Source: Cohnella baijiui (lineage in GTDB: Bacteria; Bacillota; Bacilli; Paenibacillales; Paenibacillaceae). Taken from it: a DNA stretch of 64,000 bases. The notes beneath the pieces were generated by a model. That model searched no databases. It saw only the letters and a program-made list of their open reading frames with translations, and was not told the DNA's origin. Both the position numbers and the translations under genes were made by a program. Positions 26,224 to 33,966 of this stretch are shown here, in pieces. Numbering within the stretch: position 1 is the stretch's first letter; each line of letters starts with the position of its first letter. Location of the stretch: the NCBI RefSeq assembly GCF_020731285.1, contig NZ_JAJFOW010000032.1:16589-80588 (forward strand), given 5' to 3'.

Positions 26224-26970
26224 ATGAGAATACGACTGATTCGCAACGCAACGCTATGGGTGGAATACGGAACTCATCGCATCGTGATCGATCCGATGCT
26301 GTCGGATGCGGGCGTGAATCCGCCCATTATGAACAGTCCGAATCCGCGGAACAATCCGCTCGTCCCGCTGCCGATGCCGAATGATGAGCTGGCGGGCGCC
26401 GATCTGCTGTTGGTGACGCATCTGCATCCGGATCACTGGGATGCGGCGGCGGCCGCCTTTTTCTCCAAGGAGCTGCGCGTGCTCTGCCAGCCGGAAGACG
26501 AGGCGGCGCTGCAGGATCAGGGCTTCGCGAAGGCGACGGCGGTTCGGGATACGCTGACGGTGGATGGCCTCACGATTTCCCGTACCGGCGGACAACATGG
26601 CACGGGAGAGATCGGCGAGCGGATGGGACCGGTATCGGGTTTCGTGCTGCGCGCGCCGGGCGAGCCGACGCTGTATATCGCCGGAGATACGATCTGGTGC
26701 CCCGAGGTCGAGGCGGCGATCGCCGATTTTCGTCCCGATTGGATCGTCGTCAATGCGGGCGGCGCCCGGTTCCTCGCCGGCGACCCGATTACGATGACGC
26801 CCGAAGACATCGTCTCCGTGTGCCGGAGCGATGCCGATATGCAGGTCGTCGCGGTCCATATGGACGCGATTAACCATTGTCTCGTCACCCGCGAGGACCT
26901 CCGCGACGCCCTGGCCACCGCCGGATTGGCGGATCGGGTCCGTCTGCCGGGGGACGGAGAATGGCTATAA
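26224..26970 (+). CDS. MBL-fold metallohydrolase (UlaG-like)
   Basis: A 248-residue metallo-beta-lactamase-fold enzyme. The zinc motif is VTHLHPDHWD near residues 65-74. Further ligands are expected in the His of RTGGQHGTG and the Asp of IAGDTIW, and a late His in AVHMDAINH. The N-terminus LIRNATLWVEYGTHRIVIDPM is the UlaG/UPF0173-like start. Substrate unknown; many relatives are lactonases or act on phosphodiesters. ATG 26224 is preceded by GGCGAAGGAGAGATGACGG. Confidence 0.85.
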   Translation: MRIRLIRNATLWVEYGTHRIVIDPMLSDAGVNPPIMNSPNPRNNPLVPLPMPNDELAGADLLLVTHLHPDHWDAAAAAFFSKELRVLCQPEDEAALQDQGFAKATAVRDTLTVDGLTISRTGGQHGTGEIGERMGPVSGFVLRAPGEPTLYIAGDTIWCPEVEAAIADFRPDWIVVNAGGARFLAGDPITMTPEDIVSVCRSDADMQVVAVHMDAINHCLVTREDLRDALATAGLADRVRLPGDGEWL

Positions 26971-27097
26971 ACGCTTTTAGGCGTCCCCGATGATTCGGAC
27001 ATGCTGCTTTTCCCCAAATGACGGCACTTTCCCGACGGCGGCGACATAGATAAAATAGAGAGAGAAACTTCGCCATCATCTAACGGGAGGGTGCGCC

Positions 27098-27355
27098 ATG
27101 GCAACGCCGGAATCGATGCATTCCGCCGCCTTGATGCTGTCGCTGCTGCTCGTGTTTTGGACCGGCTCGGCTTTTTTCGTCATTCTATATCCGCGAGCCA
27201 TCTGGCGGTTCGTCCAGGGCTGGCGTTGGGGGACGAGCGGGGAGCCGGCCGACGACCATTTGCGGATCATCCGCGTGCAGGGCATTTTGATGGGAGCGGC
27301 GGGCGCGCTGCTGCTTGTCGTGCCGAAGCTTCACGAATGGCTGCCGTTTCCTTGA
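27098..27355 (+). CDS. Small two-TM membrane protein
   Basis: An 85-residue protein with two transmembrane segments (about residues 10-33 and 64-80) joined by a polar loop YPRAIWRFVQGWRWGTSGEPADDHLRIIRVQG. This layout is common in short DUF6199-like proteins of Firmicutes; I am not certain of the family. ATG 27098 follows GGGAGGGTG. It is a single gene closed by a good terminator. Confidence 0.7.
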   Translation: MATPESMHSAALMLSLLLVFWTGSAFFVILYPRAIWRFVQGWRWGTSGEPADDHLRIIRVQGILMGAAGALLLVVPKLHEWLPFP

Positions 27356-27431
27356 GGCAGGGGCTAGTGATAGACAGCCGCATCCGGGCGTGGTATGTTT
27401 AAGGCAGTTCGTAACGAAACGCGTGAAGCAT

Positions 27432-27471
27432 ACGCCGCTTGTCTCCCTTACGGGAGGCGGGCGGCGTTTTT
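27432..27471 (+). terminator. Terminator after the small membrane protein gene
   Basis: ACGCCGC (27432-27438) pairs with GCGGCGT (27461-27467) around an inner CTCCC/GGGAG stem, followed by TTTT. Confidence 0.8.
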
Positions 27472-27504
27472 GCTTTCCCCTCGCTCCCGCACCTTTCCAC
27501 AGCA

Positions 27505-27535
27505 AAAAACCGAGCAGCAAATGCTGCCCGGTTTT
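27505..27535 (-). terminator. Terminator of the CAP-domain gene
   Basis: On the minus strand AAAACCGGGCAGCA pairs with TGCTGCTCGGTTTT, one mismatch, and ends in a T-run. It lies 19 bp past the stop of the leftward gene. Confidence 0.85.
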
Positions 27536-27553
27536 CAAGATCAATATTCCAAC

Positions 27554-28384
27554 TCAGCCCGTGAACTCTTGCACCCATACGCCGTTGTAGTATGCGACGC
27601 CGATCGACTTGTAGCTGCCGTTCAGGATGTTCGCTTTGTGGCCCGGGCTATTCATCCAAGCGTTCATGACTTCAGCCGGCGTGCGTTGGCCTTTGGCAAT
27701 GTTTTCGCCAGCCGCGTTATAGGAAACGCCGAACTTCTTCATCATATCGAAAGGAGAGCCGTACGTCGGCGAGTTGTGGTCGAAGTAGTTGTTGTTGTAC
27801 ATGTCCTTGGCTTTCGCCACTGCGACTTGCGTCAGCTTGCTGTCGCTCTTCAGCGCGCCGAGACCCGCTTTGGCGCGTTCTTGGTTCACCAGGTTCACGA
27901 CTTGCGCAGCATAATCGGAAACTTGGGTGTTGGAGCCCGAGCCGCTGTTGCCGGCCGAGGAGCCCGTACCCGCGTTCGCGGAGCCATTATTGCCCGTAGC
28001 GGGCTTGGAAGGCGTCGTCGGCTTGGACGGTGTCGTCGGCTTAGACGGCGTCGGCGTCGGAGCAGGCGTCGTCGGTTTGGAAGGCGCCGGAGCAGGCGTC
28101 GGTGCCGGCGTGACCGGCTTCGTCGTCACATTGCCGTTGCCGTTAGGCAGCTGGGACAGCAGCGATTGCCAGTCGATACCGTATTGACCGGCAATCTTGG
28201 ACAGCTGGTCGGAATTGCCGAGAATCTGGGACAGTTGATCGGCATTAATTGTATAGGCAGCGGCATAGGTCTTCGTCGTGGTCGTCGGCGTGGCGCTCGC
28301 GGCAGATGCAGCTGCACCTACGGGGACGGACAACGCCAGAACAAGTGCACTCGACAAAGCCAATTTACCGAAGTTCTTTTTCAT
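27554..28384 (-). CDS. Secreted CAP-domain protein (YkwD-like)
   Basis: A 276-residue secreted protein. A signal peptide (residues 1-29, ending in AASAAS) is followed by a Gln/Leu-rich segment with NSDQLSKIAGQYGIDWQSLL, a Pro/Thr/Lys linker of repeated KPTTPSKPTTP, a Gly/Ser linker, and a C-terminal CAP (SCP/PR1) domain: VVNLVNQERAKAGLGALKSD, FDHNSPTYGSPFDMM, GENIAKGQRTPAEVMNAWMNSPGHKANIL. In Bacillales such proteins are tied to the cell wall or spore coat (YkwD, SafA-like). Expression is evidently set by the c-di-AMP riboswitch directly upstream. ATG 28384 follows GGGAGGAATTCGC. Confidence 0.92.
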   Translation of the reverse strand: MKKNFGKLALSSALVLALSVPVGAAASAASATPTTTTKTYAAAYTINADQLSQILGNSDQLSKIAGQYGIDWQSLLSQLPNGNGNVTTKPVTPAPTPAPAPSKPTTPAPTPTPSKPTTPSKPTTPSKPATGNNGSANAGTGSSAGNSGSGSNTQVSDYAAQVVNLVNQERAKAGLGALKSDSKLTQVAVAKAKDMYNNNYFDHNSPTYGSPFDMMKKFGVSYNAAGENIAKGQRTPAEVMNAWMNSPGHKANILNGSYKSIGVAYYNGVWVQEFTG

Positions 28385-28408
28385 AATGCGAATTCCTCCC
28401 TTTGTTCA

Positions 28409-28527
28409 GCCTGCGAGGTTAGCTGCCGGGTTGGGATCAAAGAGCGCCCCCGCCGCTGTGCGCGGCTTCACCCCACGAACTTGGTTCCCCCGTGCCCGTT
28501 TGGGCTTCGGCTCGATGTCTCTCATTC
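28409..28527 (-). promoter_or_regulatory. c-di-AMP riboswitch (ydaO/yuaA type)
   Basis: Read leftwards, the leader contains the conserved blocks of the ydaO family in order: GAGCCGAA, ACGGG, GGGGGAACCA, GGGGTGAA, CTCTTTGA, then AACCCGGCAGCTAACCTC and GCAGGC. The aptamer ends only about 8 bases before the ribosome binding site GGGAGG of the CAP-domain gene. I see no terminator hairpin with a U-run in between, so control may be at translation. A TAGAAT -10 box is visible at 28524-28529 on the minus strand. Confidence 0.93.
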
Positions 28528-28720
28528 TAGCAGGGAGGATGGTGCGAATCATGGGATAAAAATTGGTAGAATCCAGAGACTGGAAGAGGATGAGAAAGCG
28601 GCAAAACAGGGCGTTTGGCGCCAAACCCCCGCGATCATCGCTTTTTTTCAACCCGCGCACGAGCGGCGGAATTTTGATAGATGAGGTTTATTAAGCTTTT
28701 CTCAGCAAACGGAGACACGA

Positions 28721-28745
28721 CAAAAAGGAGCTCCGAAGAGCTCCT
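28721..28745 (-). terminator. Terminator downstream of ku
   Basis: Minus strand AGGAGCTC, loop TTCG, GAGCTCCT, then TTTTTG. It lies 67 bp past the ku stop; 28746-28811 holds nothing else visible. Confidence 0.88.
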
Positions 28746-28811
28746 GGCGCGATCTTATCCTATTCGATTGTCAGGGTCGCAACCGATCTCCCTGCATGCG
28801 GAGCCCGCGGC

Positions 28812-29759
28812 CTATGGCGTTTCCTTCGGCTTGCGGGCCCGCGATCCGCCTGCTTTCGGCGCCGCCGGGGCACCGGTCTCACCGCCGGCGGCCGCGGCAG
28901 GGGCCGCCTTCTTGGAACGGGCGCCTTTCTTGGCGGCGCCTCCGCCGGCGGCGGTTCCCGGGTCGGTCGCGATCGCGCCGGCCGGCGCCTTGACGGCTTC
29001 GAGGCTGGCTTGGAGGGCGGCCATGAGGTCGATGACGTTGGTCCGCTCCGCGGCAGGTGCGGTAACGACATCCACACCCTGGCCGGCAACTTTGCGTTCG
29101 ATGGCTTGGAGCAAGGCGGCGCGATAGTCGTCGGTGTACTTTTCGGGTTCGAACGGCGTGGACAGCTGATCGATGAGCAGCTTAGCCATGTTCAGCTCCC
29201 GATCGTTCACCTGCAGATTTTGCGGGAGATTCGGCACGGCCGAGATCGCACGGATCTCATCCGGGTAGAACATCGTCTCCATACAAATGCAGTTATCTAC
29301 GCAGCGGATCGCGGCTAGACTACTCTTGCTGCGGATGGCGACCTTGGCGATGCCGATTCGTCCGGATTGGCGCATCGCTTCTAGCAGCAGGCCGTAGGCG
29401 CCGGCGCCCGCCTGGTCAGGCGACAGATAGTACGTCTTCTGATAGAACATCGGGTCGATCTCCTCGAGCGCGACGAAGTCGAGGATCTGGATCGTACGCG
29501 TATTCTCGGGCTTGACCGCCTCGAGCTCCTCGTTCTCGAACAGCACGAAGCGTCCCTTTTCGTACTCGTATCCCCGGGAGATTTCCTCCCACTCGACGGC
29601 TTTCTCGCAATGCGGGCAGCTTCGCGTGTAGGCGATGGGCGTTCCGCAGGGCTTGTGAATGTAGCGGAGATGCACGTCTTTGTCCTCGGTCGCGGTAAAC
29701 ATTTTGACGGGCACGTGGACAAGGCCGAAGCTGATGGCGCCTTTCCAAACGGTATGCAT
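28812..29759 (-). CDS. ku: Ku protein (NHEJ)
   Basis: A 315-residue bacterial Ku. It begins with the hallmark MHTVWKGAISFGLVHVPVKM, followed by RYIHKPCGTPIAYTRSCPHC and ISRGYEYEKGRFV. The beta-barrel and arm that ring DNA ends are complete, and a basic, Ala/Lys/Gly-rich low-complexity tail follows from about residue 263, as in many Ku proteins where it aids DNA binding and ligase contact. The start is ATG 29759 with AAGGAG ahead; the frame is open to 29909. Partners LigD polymerase and ligase lie 4-5 kb away. A possible sigma-G promoter is described separately. Confidence 0.95.
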   Translation of the reverse strand: MHTVWKGAISFGLVHVPVKMFTATEDKDVHLRYIHKPCGTPIAYTRSCPHCEKAVEWEEISRGYEYEKGRFVLFENEELEAVKPENTRTIQILDFVALEEIDPMFYQKTYYLSPDQAGAGAYGLLLEAMRQSGRIGIAKVAIRSKSSLAAIRCVDNCICMETMFYPDEIRAISAVPNLPQNLQVNDRELNMAKLLIDQLSTPFEPEKYTDDYRAALLQAIERKVAGQGVDVVTAPAAERTNVIDLMAALQASLEAVKAPAGAIATDPGTAAGGGAAKKGARSKKAAPAAAAGGETGAPAAPKAGGSRARKPKETP

Positions 29760-29792
29760 GGCGGAGTTCCGCTCCTTTGCAGGCAGGGTATT

Positions 29793-29842
29793 ACTGACAG
29801 GTTGCCCCGCGCGCATGCAAAAAACCCGCCTCGGGCATATTA
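29793..29842. promoter_or_regulatory. Possible divergent sigma-G promoters sharing one GCATGC
   Basis: Rightwards: GCATG (29813-29817), 18 bp, CATATTA (29836-29842), a full match to the forespore sigma-G pattern GHATR-N18-CATnHTA, ahead of the spore gene pair. Leftwards: GCATG (29818-29814) from the same palindrome, 18 bp, AGTAATA, a partial match, ahead of ku. Confidence 0.6.
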
Positions 29843-29892
29843 AAATCGTACGGAATCCGACCTTCACAATCCCATGGACGGAGGCTGAACCG

Positions 29893-30060
29893 ATGAGCGA
29901 GCTCGACAACAGCGACGCGCGCTACGAAGGGCGCGAGGACTACGATATGGATATCGACCGCATGATCAACGAAGGGCTGGGCGGCGGCCAGGTCACCAAG
30001 CACAACGGTCTAATCGAAGAAACGACGACGCATACGATGAAGGAGGAAGGCAGCCTGTGA
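29893..30060 (+). CDS. Small acidic protein, probable forespore-expressed
   Basis: A 55-residue acidic protein not assigned to a family. It contains DARYEGREDYDMDIDRMINEG, then GLGGGQVTKHNGLIEETTT, and a charged end. ATG 29893 follows GGAGG with 9 bp spacing. It overlaps the start of sspH by 4 bp (GTGA) and lies under the sigma-G-like promoter, so it is probably made in the forespore with SspH. Confidence 0.7.
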   Translation: MSELDNSDARYEGREDYDMDIDRMINEGLGGGQVTKHNGLIEETTTHTMKEEGSL

Positions 30061-30239
30061 ACGCAAAGCGAGCGCAGCAGATCTATGAGTCGGCGGAAAC
30101 GGTCTCCGTCGAGCTGGAGGGGCAGGCGGTCTGGATCGAGAACGTGGACGAAGCAAACGGCATGGCGACCGTTCAAGTCAAGAGCCGGCCGACGAACGTC
30201 ATGACGGTTGCGGTAGATAGGCTGAACGAAGTCCGCTGA
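30057..30239 (+). CDS. sspH: H-type small acid-soluble spore protein
   Basis: A 60-residue SspH-family protein, recognisable by the start MNAKRAQQIYESAETVSVELEGQ and the central AVWIENVDEANGMATVQV. These proteins are minor components of the spore core and are made under sigma-G. GTG start at 30057 overlaps the stop of the small acidic gene and is preceded by AAGGAGGAAGG. A weak hairpin (about 30265-30302) with TTCTTTT follows. Confidence 0.88.
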   Translation: MNAKRAQQIYESAETVSVELEGQAVWIENVDEANGMATVQVKSRPTNVMTVAVDRLNEVR

Positions 30240-30374
30240 CCTTCGGCGAACGACAACGCGCGAGAGCGGGCGGCCATAGCGCCCGACTCCCGCTTTCTTT
30301 TGGAAAGTGCTCCCTCGTAATGGTATAATAAGGTCGGAATCAGACCTGTCCATTGCTGAAGGGAGAGAAGAAGC

Positions 30375-30941
30375 ATGTATGAGGTAGCCATTATCGGTGC
30401 GGGACCAGCCGGTGCGAGCGCGGCGATCTTTACGGCCAAAGCCGGGAAAAAGACGCTTGTCATCGACAGCGACCAGAGCATCACCAAACGGGCGTGGGTG
30501 GAGAACCACTACGGCGTCGAAGGGATCGCCGGTCCGGATCTCGTCGAGGTCGGCAAGCGCCAAGCCGTCAAGTTCGGCGCGGAATTCGTCCAGGCCAAAG
30601 CGACCCGTCTGACGGCCGGAGACGGCTTTATCACGATCGAGACGGACCAAGGCACTCACGAAGCGCAGCATGTCATTCTCGCGACGGGCTTGTTTGCGGA
30701 TTTGGCGGAAGCCAGCGGCGTCCGGACGAAGCCAGGCACCGAGCCGCGGATCAAGACCGTGATCGACGCCACTCCCGAAGGCAAGACGAGCATCGACAAC
30801 GTTTGGGCGGCAGGTACGGCGGCAGGCGTCAGCGTCCATACGATCATCACCGCGGGCGACGGCGCCAAAGTCGCGATCAACATCATCAGTGAACTGAAAG
30901 GCGAGCGCTACGTCGACCACGACGTGCTGAAAACCTCCTAA
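30375..30941 (+). CDS. Short FAD-dependent oxidoreductase (TrxB-like, single domain)
   Basis: A 188-residue protein with the FAD-binding start YEVAIIGAGPAGASAAIFTAKAG, the middle HVILATGLFADL, and the C-terminal FAD motif IDNVWAAGTAAGVSVHTIITAGDGAKVA. This is the thioredoxin-reductase fold without its NADPH domain and without a CxxC pair. Full TrxB is about 310 residues, so this is a compact relative rather than a truncation at either end; both FAD segments are intact. Substrate unknown. Ends in a strong terminator. Confidence 0.82.
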   Translation: MYEVAIIGAGPAGASAAIFTAKAGKKTLVIDSDQSITKRAWVENHYGVEGIAGPDLVEVGKRQAVKFGAEFVQAKATRLTAGDGFITIETDQGTHEAQHVILATGLFADLAEASGVRTKPGTEPRIKTVIDATPEGKTSIDNVWAAGTAAGVSVHTIITAGDGAKVAINIISELKGERYVDHDVLKTS

Positions 30942-30968
30942 AAGAGGCGACCCGGGCCGTTCGGCTCC

Positions 30969-30998
30969 GAAGACCATCCTTTCCGGGATGGTCTTTTT
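30969..30998 (+). terminator. Terminator after the oxidoreductase gene
   Basis: AAGACCATCC (30969-30978), loop TTTCCG, GGATGGTCTT (30985-30994), then TTTT. Confidence 0.92.
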
Positions 30999-31013
30999 TC
31001 TTTAAATAAGAGG

Positions 31014-31427
31014 TTACTCGTTCGCGGGTACGGGATAGCTGCGCAGCACCGTGAAAGCGGCGGCGAGCTTCCGGGCGAAGTCCAGCGGCGGCTCCACGGA
31101 TTGCAGGTGAATATAGAGCAGGGACGGCTCGGTGTAGAGCCAATGGTTGTGGAGAGCTGCTACGATAATCCCTTGCCGGACGACCGCTTGCATAAAGGCG
31201 GGTACTTCCTCCGGCAGCAAGGTGATCTCGGACAGGTTGAGCGCCCGTCCGTCCGGTCCGAACGATTCGAATTGCGCCTCGGCGGGCGTGACCGAGACGC
31301 TCAACCGACCTTGCACGAGCACCGGGAAGTTCCGATTCAGCGATACTTTGCAAACGCCGTTTTGCAAGCGGCTTTTGCCGCGCAGAAGCTCGCCGAATTG
31401 TCGGCAGAGCCCTTCGACTTTTTCCAT
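31014..31427 (-). CDS. DUF1259 (LppY/LpqO-like) protein
   Basis: A 137-residue protein matching the DUF1259 pattern: the stretch VVRQGIIVAALHNHWLYTEPSLLYIHLQ near residues 86-113 carries the conserved HNH and the following Pro and His, and SEITLLPEEVPAFMQAV precedes it. No signal peptide. Function unknown. I prefer ATG 31427 because AAAAGGAGAG precedes it; another in-frame ATG at 31466 has only a weak site. Confidence 0.75.
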   Translation of the reverse strand: MEKVEGLCRQFGELLRGKSRLQNGVCKVSLNRNFPVLVQGRLSVSVTPAEAQFESFGPDGRALNLSEITLLPEEVPAFMQAVVRQGIIVAALHNHWLYTEPSLLYIHLQSVEPPLDFARKLAAAFTVLRSYPVPANE

Positions 31428-31586
31428 GTCGGGTTCGCTCTCCTTTTTGCCCGGATGGTACAGCATATTCGCCCATCCCGGATTGGTGTGGCGGCCGGTC
31501 CGGCAGTTTCGGATGATTGTCCCGCGGCGGTCGAGGGTAAATAAAGAGAGCGAGTATTATCCCCATTCCGAAAGGAGAGATGTGGT

Positions 31587-31787
31587 ATGAACCGCGAACA
31601 TGAAGGCATGAGCGATAAAATCAAAGGCGCCGTGAACAAGGTCAAAGGCGAGGCCAAGGATCAGTGGGGCAACGCCACCGACAATCGGAAGCTGCAGGCC
31701 GAAGGCAAATGGGACAAGGCCAAAGGCGAGATTCAGCACCGGATCGGCGAGTGGAAAGACGGACGCGATGAGCGCTCCGGTCGATAA
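31587..31787 (+). CDS. CsbD family stress protein
   Basis: A 66-residue hydrophilic protein with the CsbD repeat: MSDKIKGAVNKVKGEAKDQWGN followed by WDKAKGEIQHRIGE. CsbD-like proteins are induced by general stress (sigma-B in B. subtilis); a GGGTAA reminiscent of a sigma-B -10 lies near 31535 but no matching -35 was found. ATG 31587 follows AAAGGAGAG. Ends in a terminator 6 bp past the stop. Confidence 0.9.
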   Translation: MNREHEGMSDKIKGAVNKVKGEAKDQWGNATDNRKLQAEGKWDKAKGEIQHRIGEWKDGRDERSGR

Positions 31788-31792
31788 AGCGG

Positions 31793-31822
31793 AGGGAGGG
31801 CCCGGGAGGCTCTCCCTTTTTT
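31793..31822 (+). terminator. Terminator of the csbD-like gene
   Basis: AGGGAGGGCC (31793-31802), loop CGGGA, GGCTCTCCCT (31808-31817), TTTTT. Confidence 0.9.
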
Positions 31823-31968
31823 CATGGATACCATGGTGATGCGGTGTTTGCCTAGGGAGTCCTCCCCCTCCAACCCCCGAACCCGCCGCAGCAGGCCGTT
31901 CCATTCCCAACCGGCACGATCTGGGCTATGATGGCAAAAGACCAAAAGAACACGGGGGAAATCAAGCG

Positions 31969-32100
31969 ATGCGCAACGTCGATTATGGCGATTCCTTCAT
32001 CAGCGAGAATCCCGGGCTGCTGGTCGAGAAGGAGATCCTCTCCTTTCTCGCACGGAGCTATTGGGCGGACAAGCGGTATATGAGGAGGCTGACACAATGA
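31969..32100 (+). pseudogene. Truncated GNAT acetyltransferase N-terminus
   Basis: A 43-codon frame from ATG 31969 to TGA 32100. Its sequence (FISENPGLLVEKEILSFLARS then YWADKRYMRR) looks like the first 45 residues of single-domain GNAT acetyltransferases (pattern ...LD.e.ihdFLsrSYWA.gR...), but the acetyl-CoA binding part is missing. The stop overlaps the kinase start as ATGA, so it could still act as a leader that couples translation. CGGGGGAAATC precedes its ATG. Confidence 0.55.
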
Positions 32101-32897
32101 CTGCAGCAAGTGATCTGCGACTGCCCGCTCCGCTGGCGGAGAGACTGGCGGGCAGCCGTTTGACCGCCAATCGCGTGGGCCACTCGGGCGCTTCCGTCTA
32201 TCGGGTGGACCGCGACGGCGAGACCGGCGCTTCCGCCTATTTAAAGATCGCGCCGGCATCGCCGCAGGACGAAGGGCTCGAAGCCGAGGCGCGGGCGCTC
32301 GATTGGCTGCAGGGACGGTTTCCCGCGCCGCGGCGTTTGTTCTTCGAGACCTTCGAAGGCCGCGACCATCTCCTGATGACCGAGATCGCCGGCCGGGACG
32401 GCTCGGACGAGGAGCTGCTGGCGCGGCCCGAAACGCTCGTCCGCCTGTATGCGGAGAGCCTCAAGGCGCTGCATGCCCTCGACATCCGGGACTGTCCCTT
32501 GGACCAGCGGCTGGAGATCAAGCTGCAGGCTGCCGGTCGACGGGTACGGGGTGGTTTGGCGGACGAAGCGCTGCAGGCAGAGGGCGCCGAGCGGACCGCC
32601 GAGGACATTTATGCGCAGCTGCTCCGGGAACAGCCGGCGGGAGAGGACTTGGTGTTCGCGCACGGCGATTATTGTCTGCCCAACATCGTCCTTGCGGACG
32701 GCCGCTTGTCGGGCATGATCGATCTCGGCCGGGCGGGCGTCGCCGACCGGTACCAGGACATCGCGCTGGCGATCCGCAGCCTGCGGTATAACTTCGGGAC
32801 GGACGTCTATAGGGAACTTTTCGCCGCGGCATACGGATTGCCGGAGCTGGACCCCGAGAAAGTCGACTATTACATCTTGCTGGACGAGTTGTTCTGA
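32097..32897 (+). CDS. Aminoglycoside phosphotransferase (APH) family kinase
   Basis: A 266-residue APH(3')-like kinase. The nucleotide Lys is in ASAYLKIAP, the catalytic loop is LVFAHGDYCLPNIVL near residues 182-196 and the metal-binding Asp is in SGMIDLGRAG near 205. YQDIALAIRSL follows as in APH(3') enzymes. It may phosphorylate an aminoglycoside or another small molecule; substrate cannot be read from sequence. The start overlaps the GNAT remnant (ATGA), with TGAGGAGG ahead. Confidence 0.88.
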   Translation: MTAASDLRLPAPLAERLAGSRLTANRVGHSGASVYRVDRDGETGASAYLKIAPASPQDEGLEAEARALDWLQGRFPAPRRLFFETFEGRDHLLMTEIAGRDGSDEELLARPETLVRLYAESLKALHALDIRDCPLDQRLEIKLQAAGRRVRGGLADEALQAEGAERTAEDIYAQLLREQPAGEDLVFAHGDYCLPNIVLADGRLSGMIDLGRAGVADRYQDIALAIRSLRYNFGTDVYRELFAAAYGLPELDPEKVDYYILLDELF

Positions 32898-32920
32898 ACA
32901 AGAGACAGAAGGAGAAAAGC

Positions 32921-33385
32921 ATGCGCCAACCGATATTTTACGGCTCGGTCCACCTGTTGTTCTTCCGGGACGGGGGGCGCGAGACGCTGCTGCTGAAGCG
33001 GCAAAATACCGGCTTCGCGGACGGAAAGTGGAGCGTCGTGGCCGGGCGGATCGACGGCGGGGAGGAAGTGGTCGCGGCAGCCATCCGCGAAGCCCGGGAG
33101 GAAGCGGGCGTCGCCATCGCGCCGCAGGACCTGGAAGTCGTCGGCGTCATGCATCGCCGCAACGTGTCGTCCGAATGGATCGACTTTTATTTGCGGGTGC
33201 GGAGTTGGGCCGGAGAAATCACGAACATGGAGCCGCACAAATGCGAGGAGCTGCGCTGGTATCCCATCGACGCGCTGCCGGAGGAGATGGTACCGTACGT
33301 GAAGGCGGCCCTCCTCCGGGACGAGCCCGCGCTTTGGTTCGACAGCTACGGCTGGCAGCCGGCCGCGTCCGTCGCCGACGCATAA
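32921..33385 (+). CDS. Nudix hydrolase
   Basis: A 154-residue Nudix enzyme with an exact Nudix box: GRIDGGEEVVAAAIREAREE then AGV (G-x5-E-x7-RE-U-x-EE-x-G-U) near residues 44-66. It begins SVHLLFFRDGGRETLLLKRQ, the family's first strand. It hydrolyses a nucleoside-diphosphate-linked compound, not identifiable here. It follows the APH gene by 23 bp with AGAAGGAG ahead, so both are probably co-transcribed. Confidence 0.92.
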   Translation: MRQPIFYGSVHLLFFRDGGRETLLLKRQNTGFADGKWSVVAGRIDGGEEVVAAAIREAREEAGVAIAPQDLEVVGVMHRRNVSSEWIDFYLRVRSWAGEITNMEPHKCEELRWYPIDALPEEMVPYVKAALLRDEPALWFDSYGWQPAASVADA

Positions 33386-33475
33386 GCAATGCTTGTCCCG
33401 AATAAGATGGACCATGGACAAACGGATGACGAACTTGGACAAGCGGATCTAGCGGACCTGGAAAGGGTGATCGGG

Positions 33476-33928
33476 ATGTCGGCGCTGGAGAGGACGGAAA
33501 GGATGCTGGACGTGCAGTATCCGATGGACATTCGGAAACTGTCGGGCTTCGCTTTTTTGACGCTGTACGCCGTTTACGGGCTGCTGCGCGAAATGGAGCG
33601 GGGAGGAAGCTGGGGCTACTACGCGGGCGCCGCGCTTCTCTTCGGCGGCGCGCTGGCGGCGTTGTCGATCCGAAGGTGGCGCGGCCGTCCCCGGCTGCAG
33701 CTGGGAGCCGAAACGATGACCGTGCACGGGATCGAGCTTCACCCCGGCCGCATCGAGGTCATCCGCATGGAACGCGACCGGATCGGCATCGTGCCTTACG
33801 GCCGCAAGATCCCTCCGCTGAAGTACTGCCTGCAAGTCCCGGAACGGGAGGACCGCCTTGCGCTGATCCGATGGGCAACGGGCCGCTGTATCGAGGTCCG
33901 GGAAGGCAAGTTCATGAGCTGGGTCTAG
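33476..33928 (+). CDS. Two-TM protein with PH-like tail, unknown
   Basis: A 150-residue protein with two transmembrane segments (about residues 21-37 and 47-62) followed by a soluble strand-rich domain (LQLGAETMTVHGIELHPGRIEVI, GIVPYGRKIPPLKYCLQV). The layout is like small PH-domain membrane proteins of Firmicutes, but I do not recognise the family with confidence. I prefer ATG 33476 after AAAGGGTGATC; the frame is open back to 33389. Confidence 0.6.
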   Translation: MSALERTERMLDVQYPMDIRKLSGFAFLTLYAVYGLLREMERGGSWGYYAGAALLFGGALAALSIRRWRGRPRLQLGAETMTVHGIELHPGRIEVIRMERDRIGIVPYGRKIPPLKYCLQVPEREDRLALIRWATGRCIEVREGKFMSWV

Positions 33929-33966
33929 CAGGGCTGCGCCGAGACAGGAATCACTACCCGGCGAAC

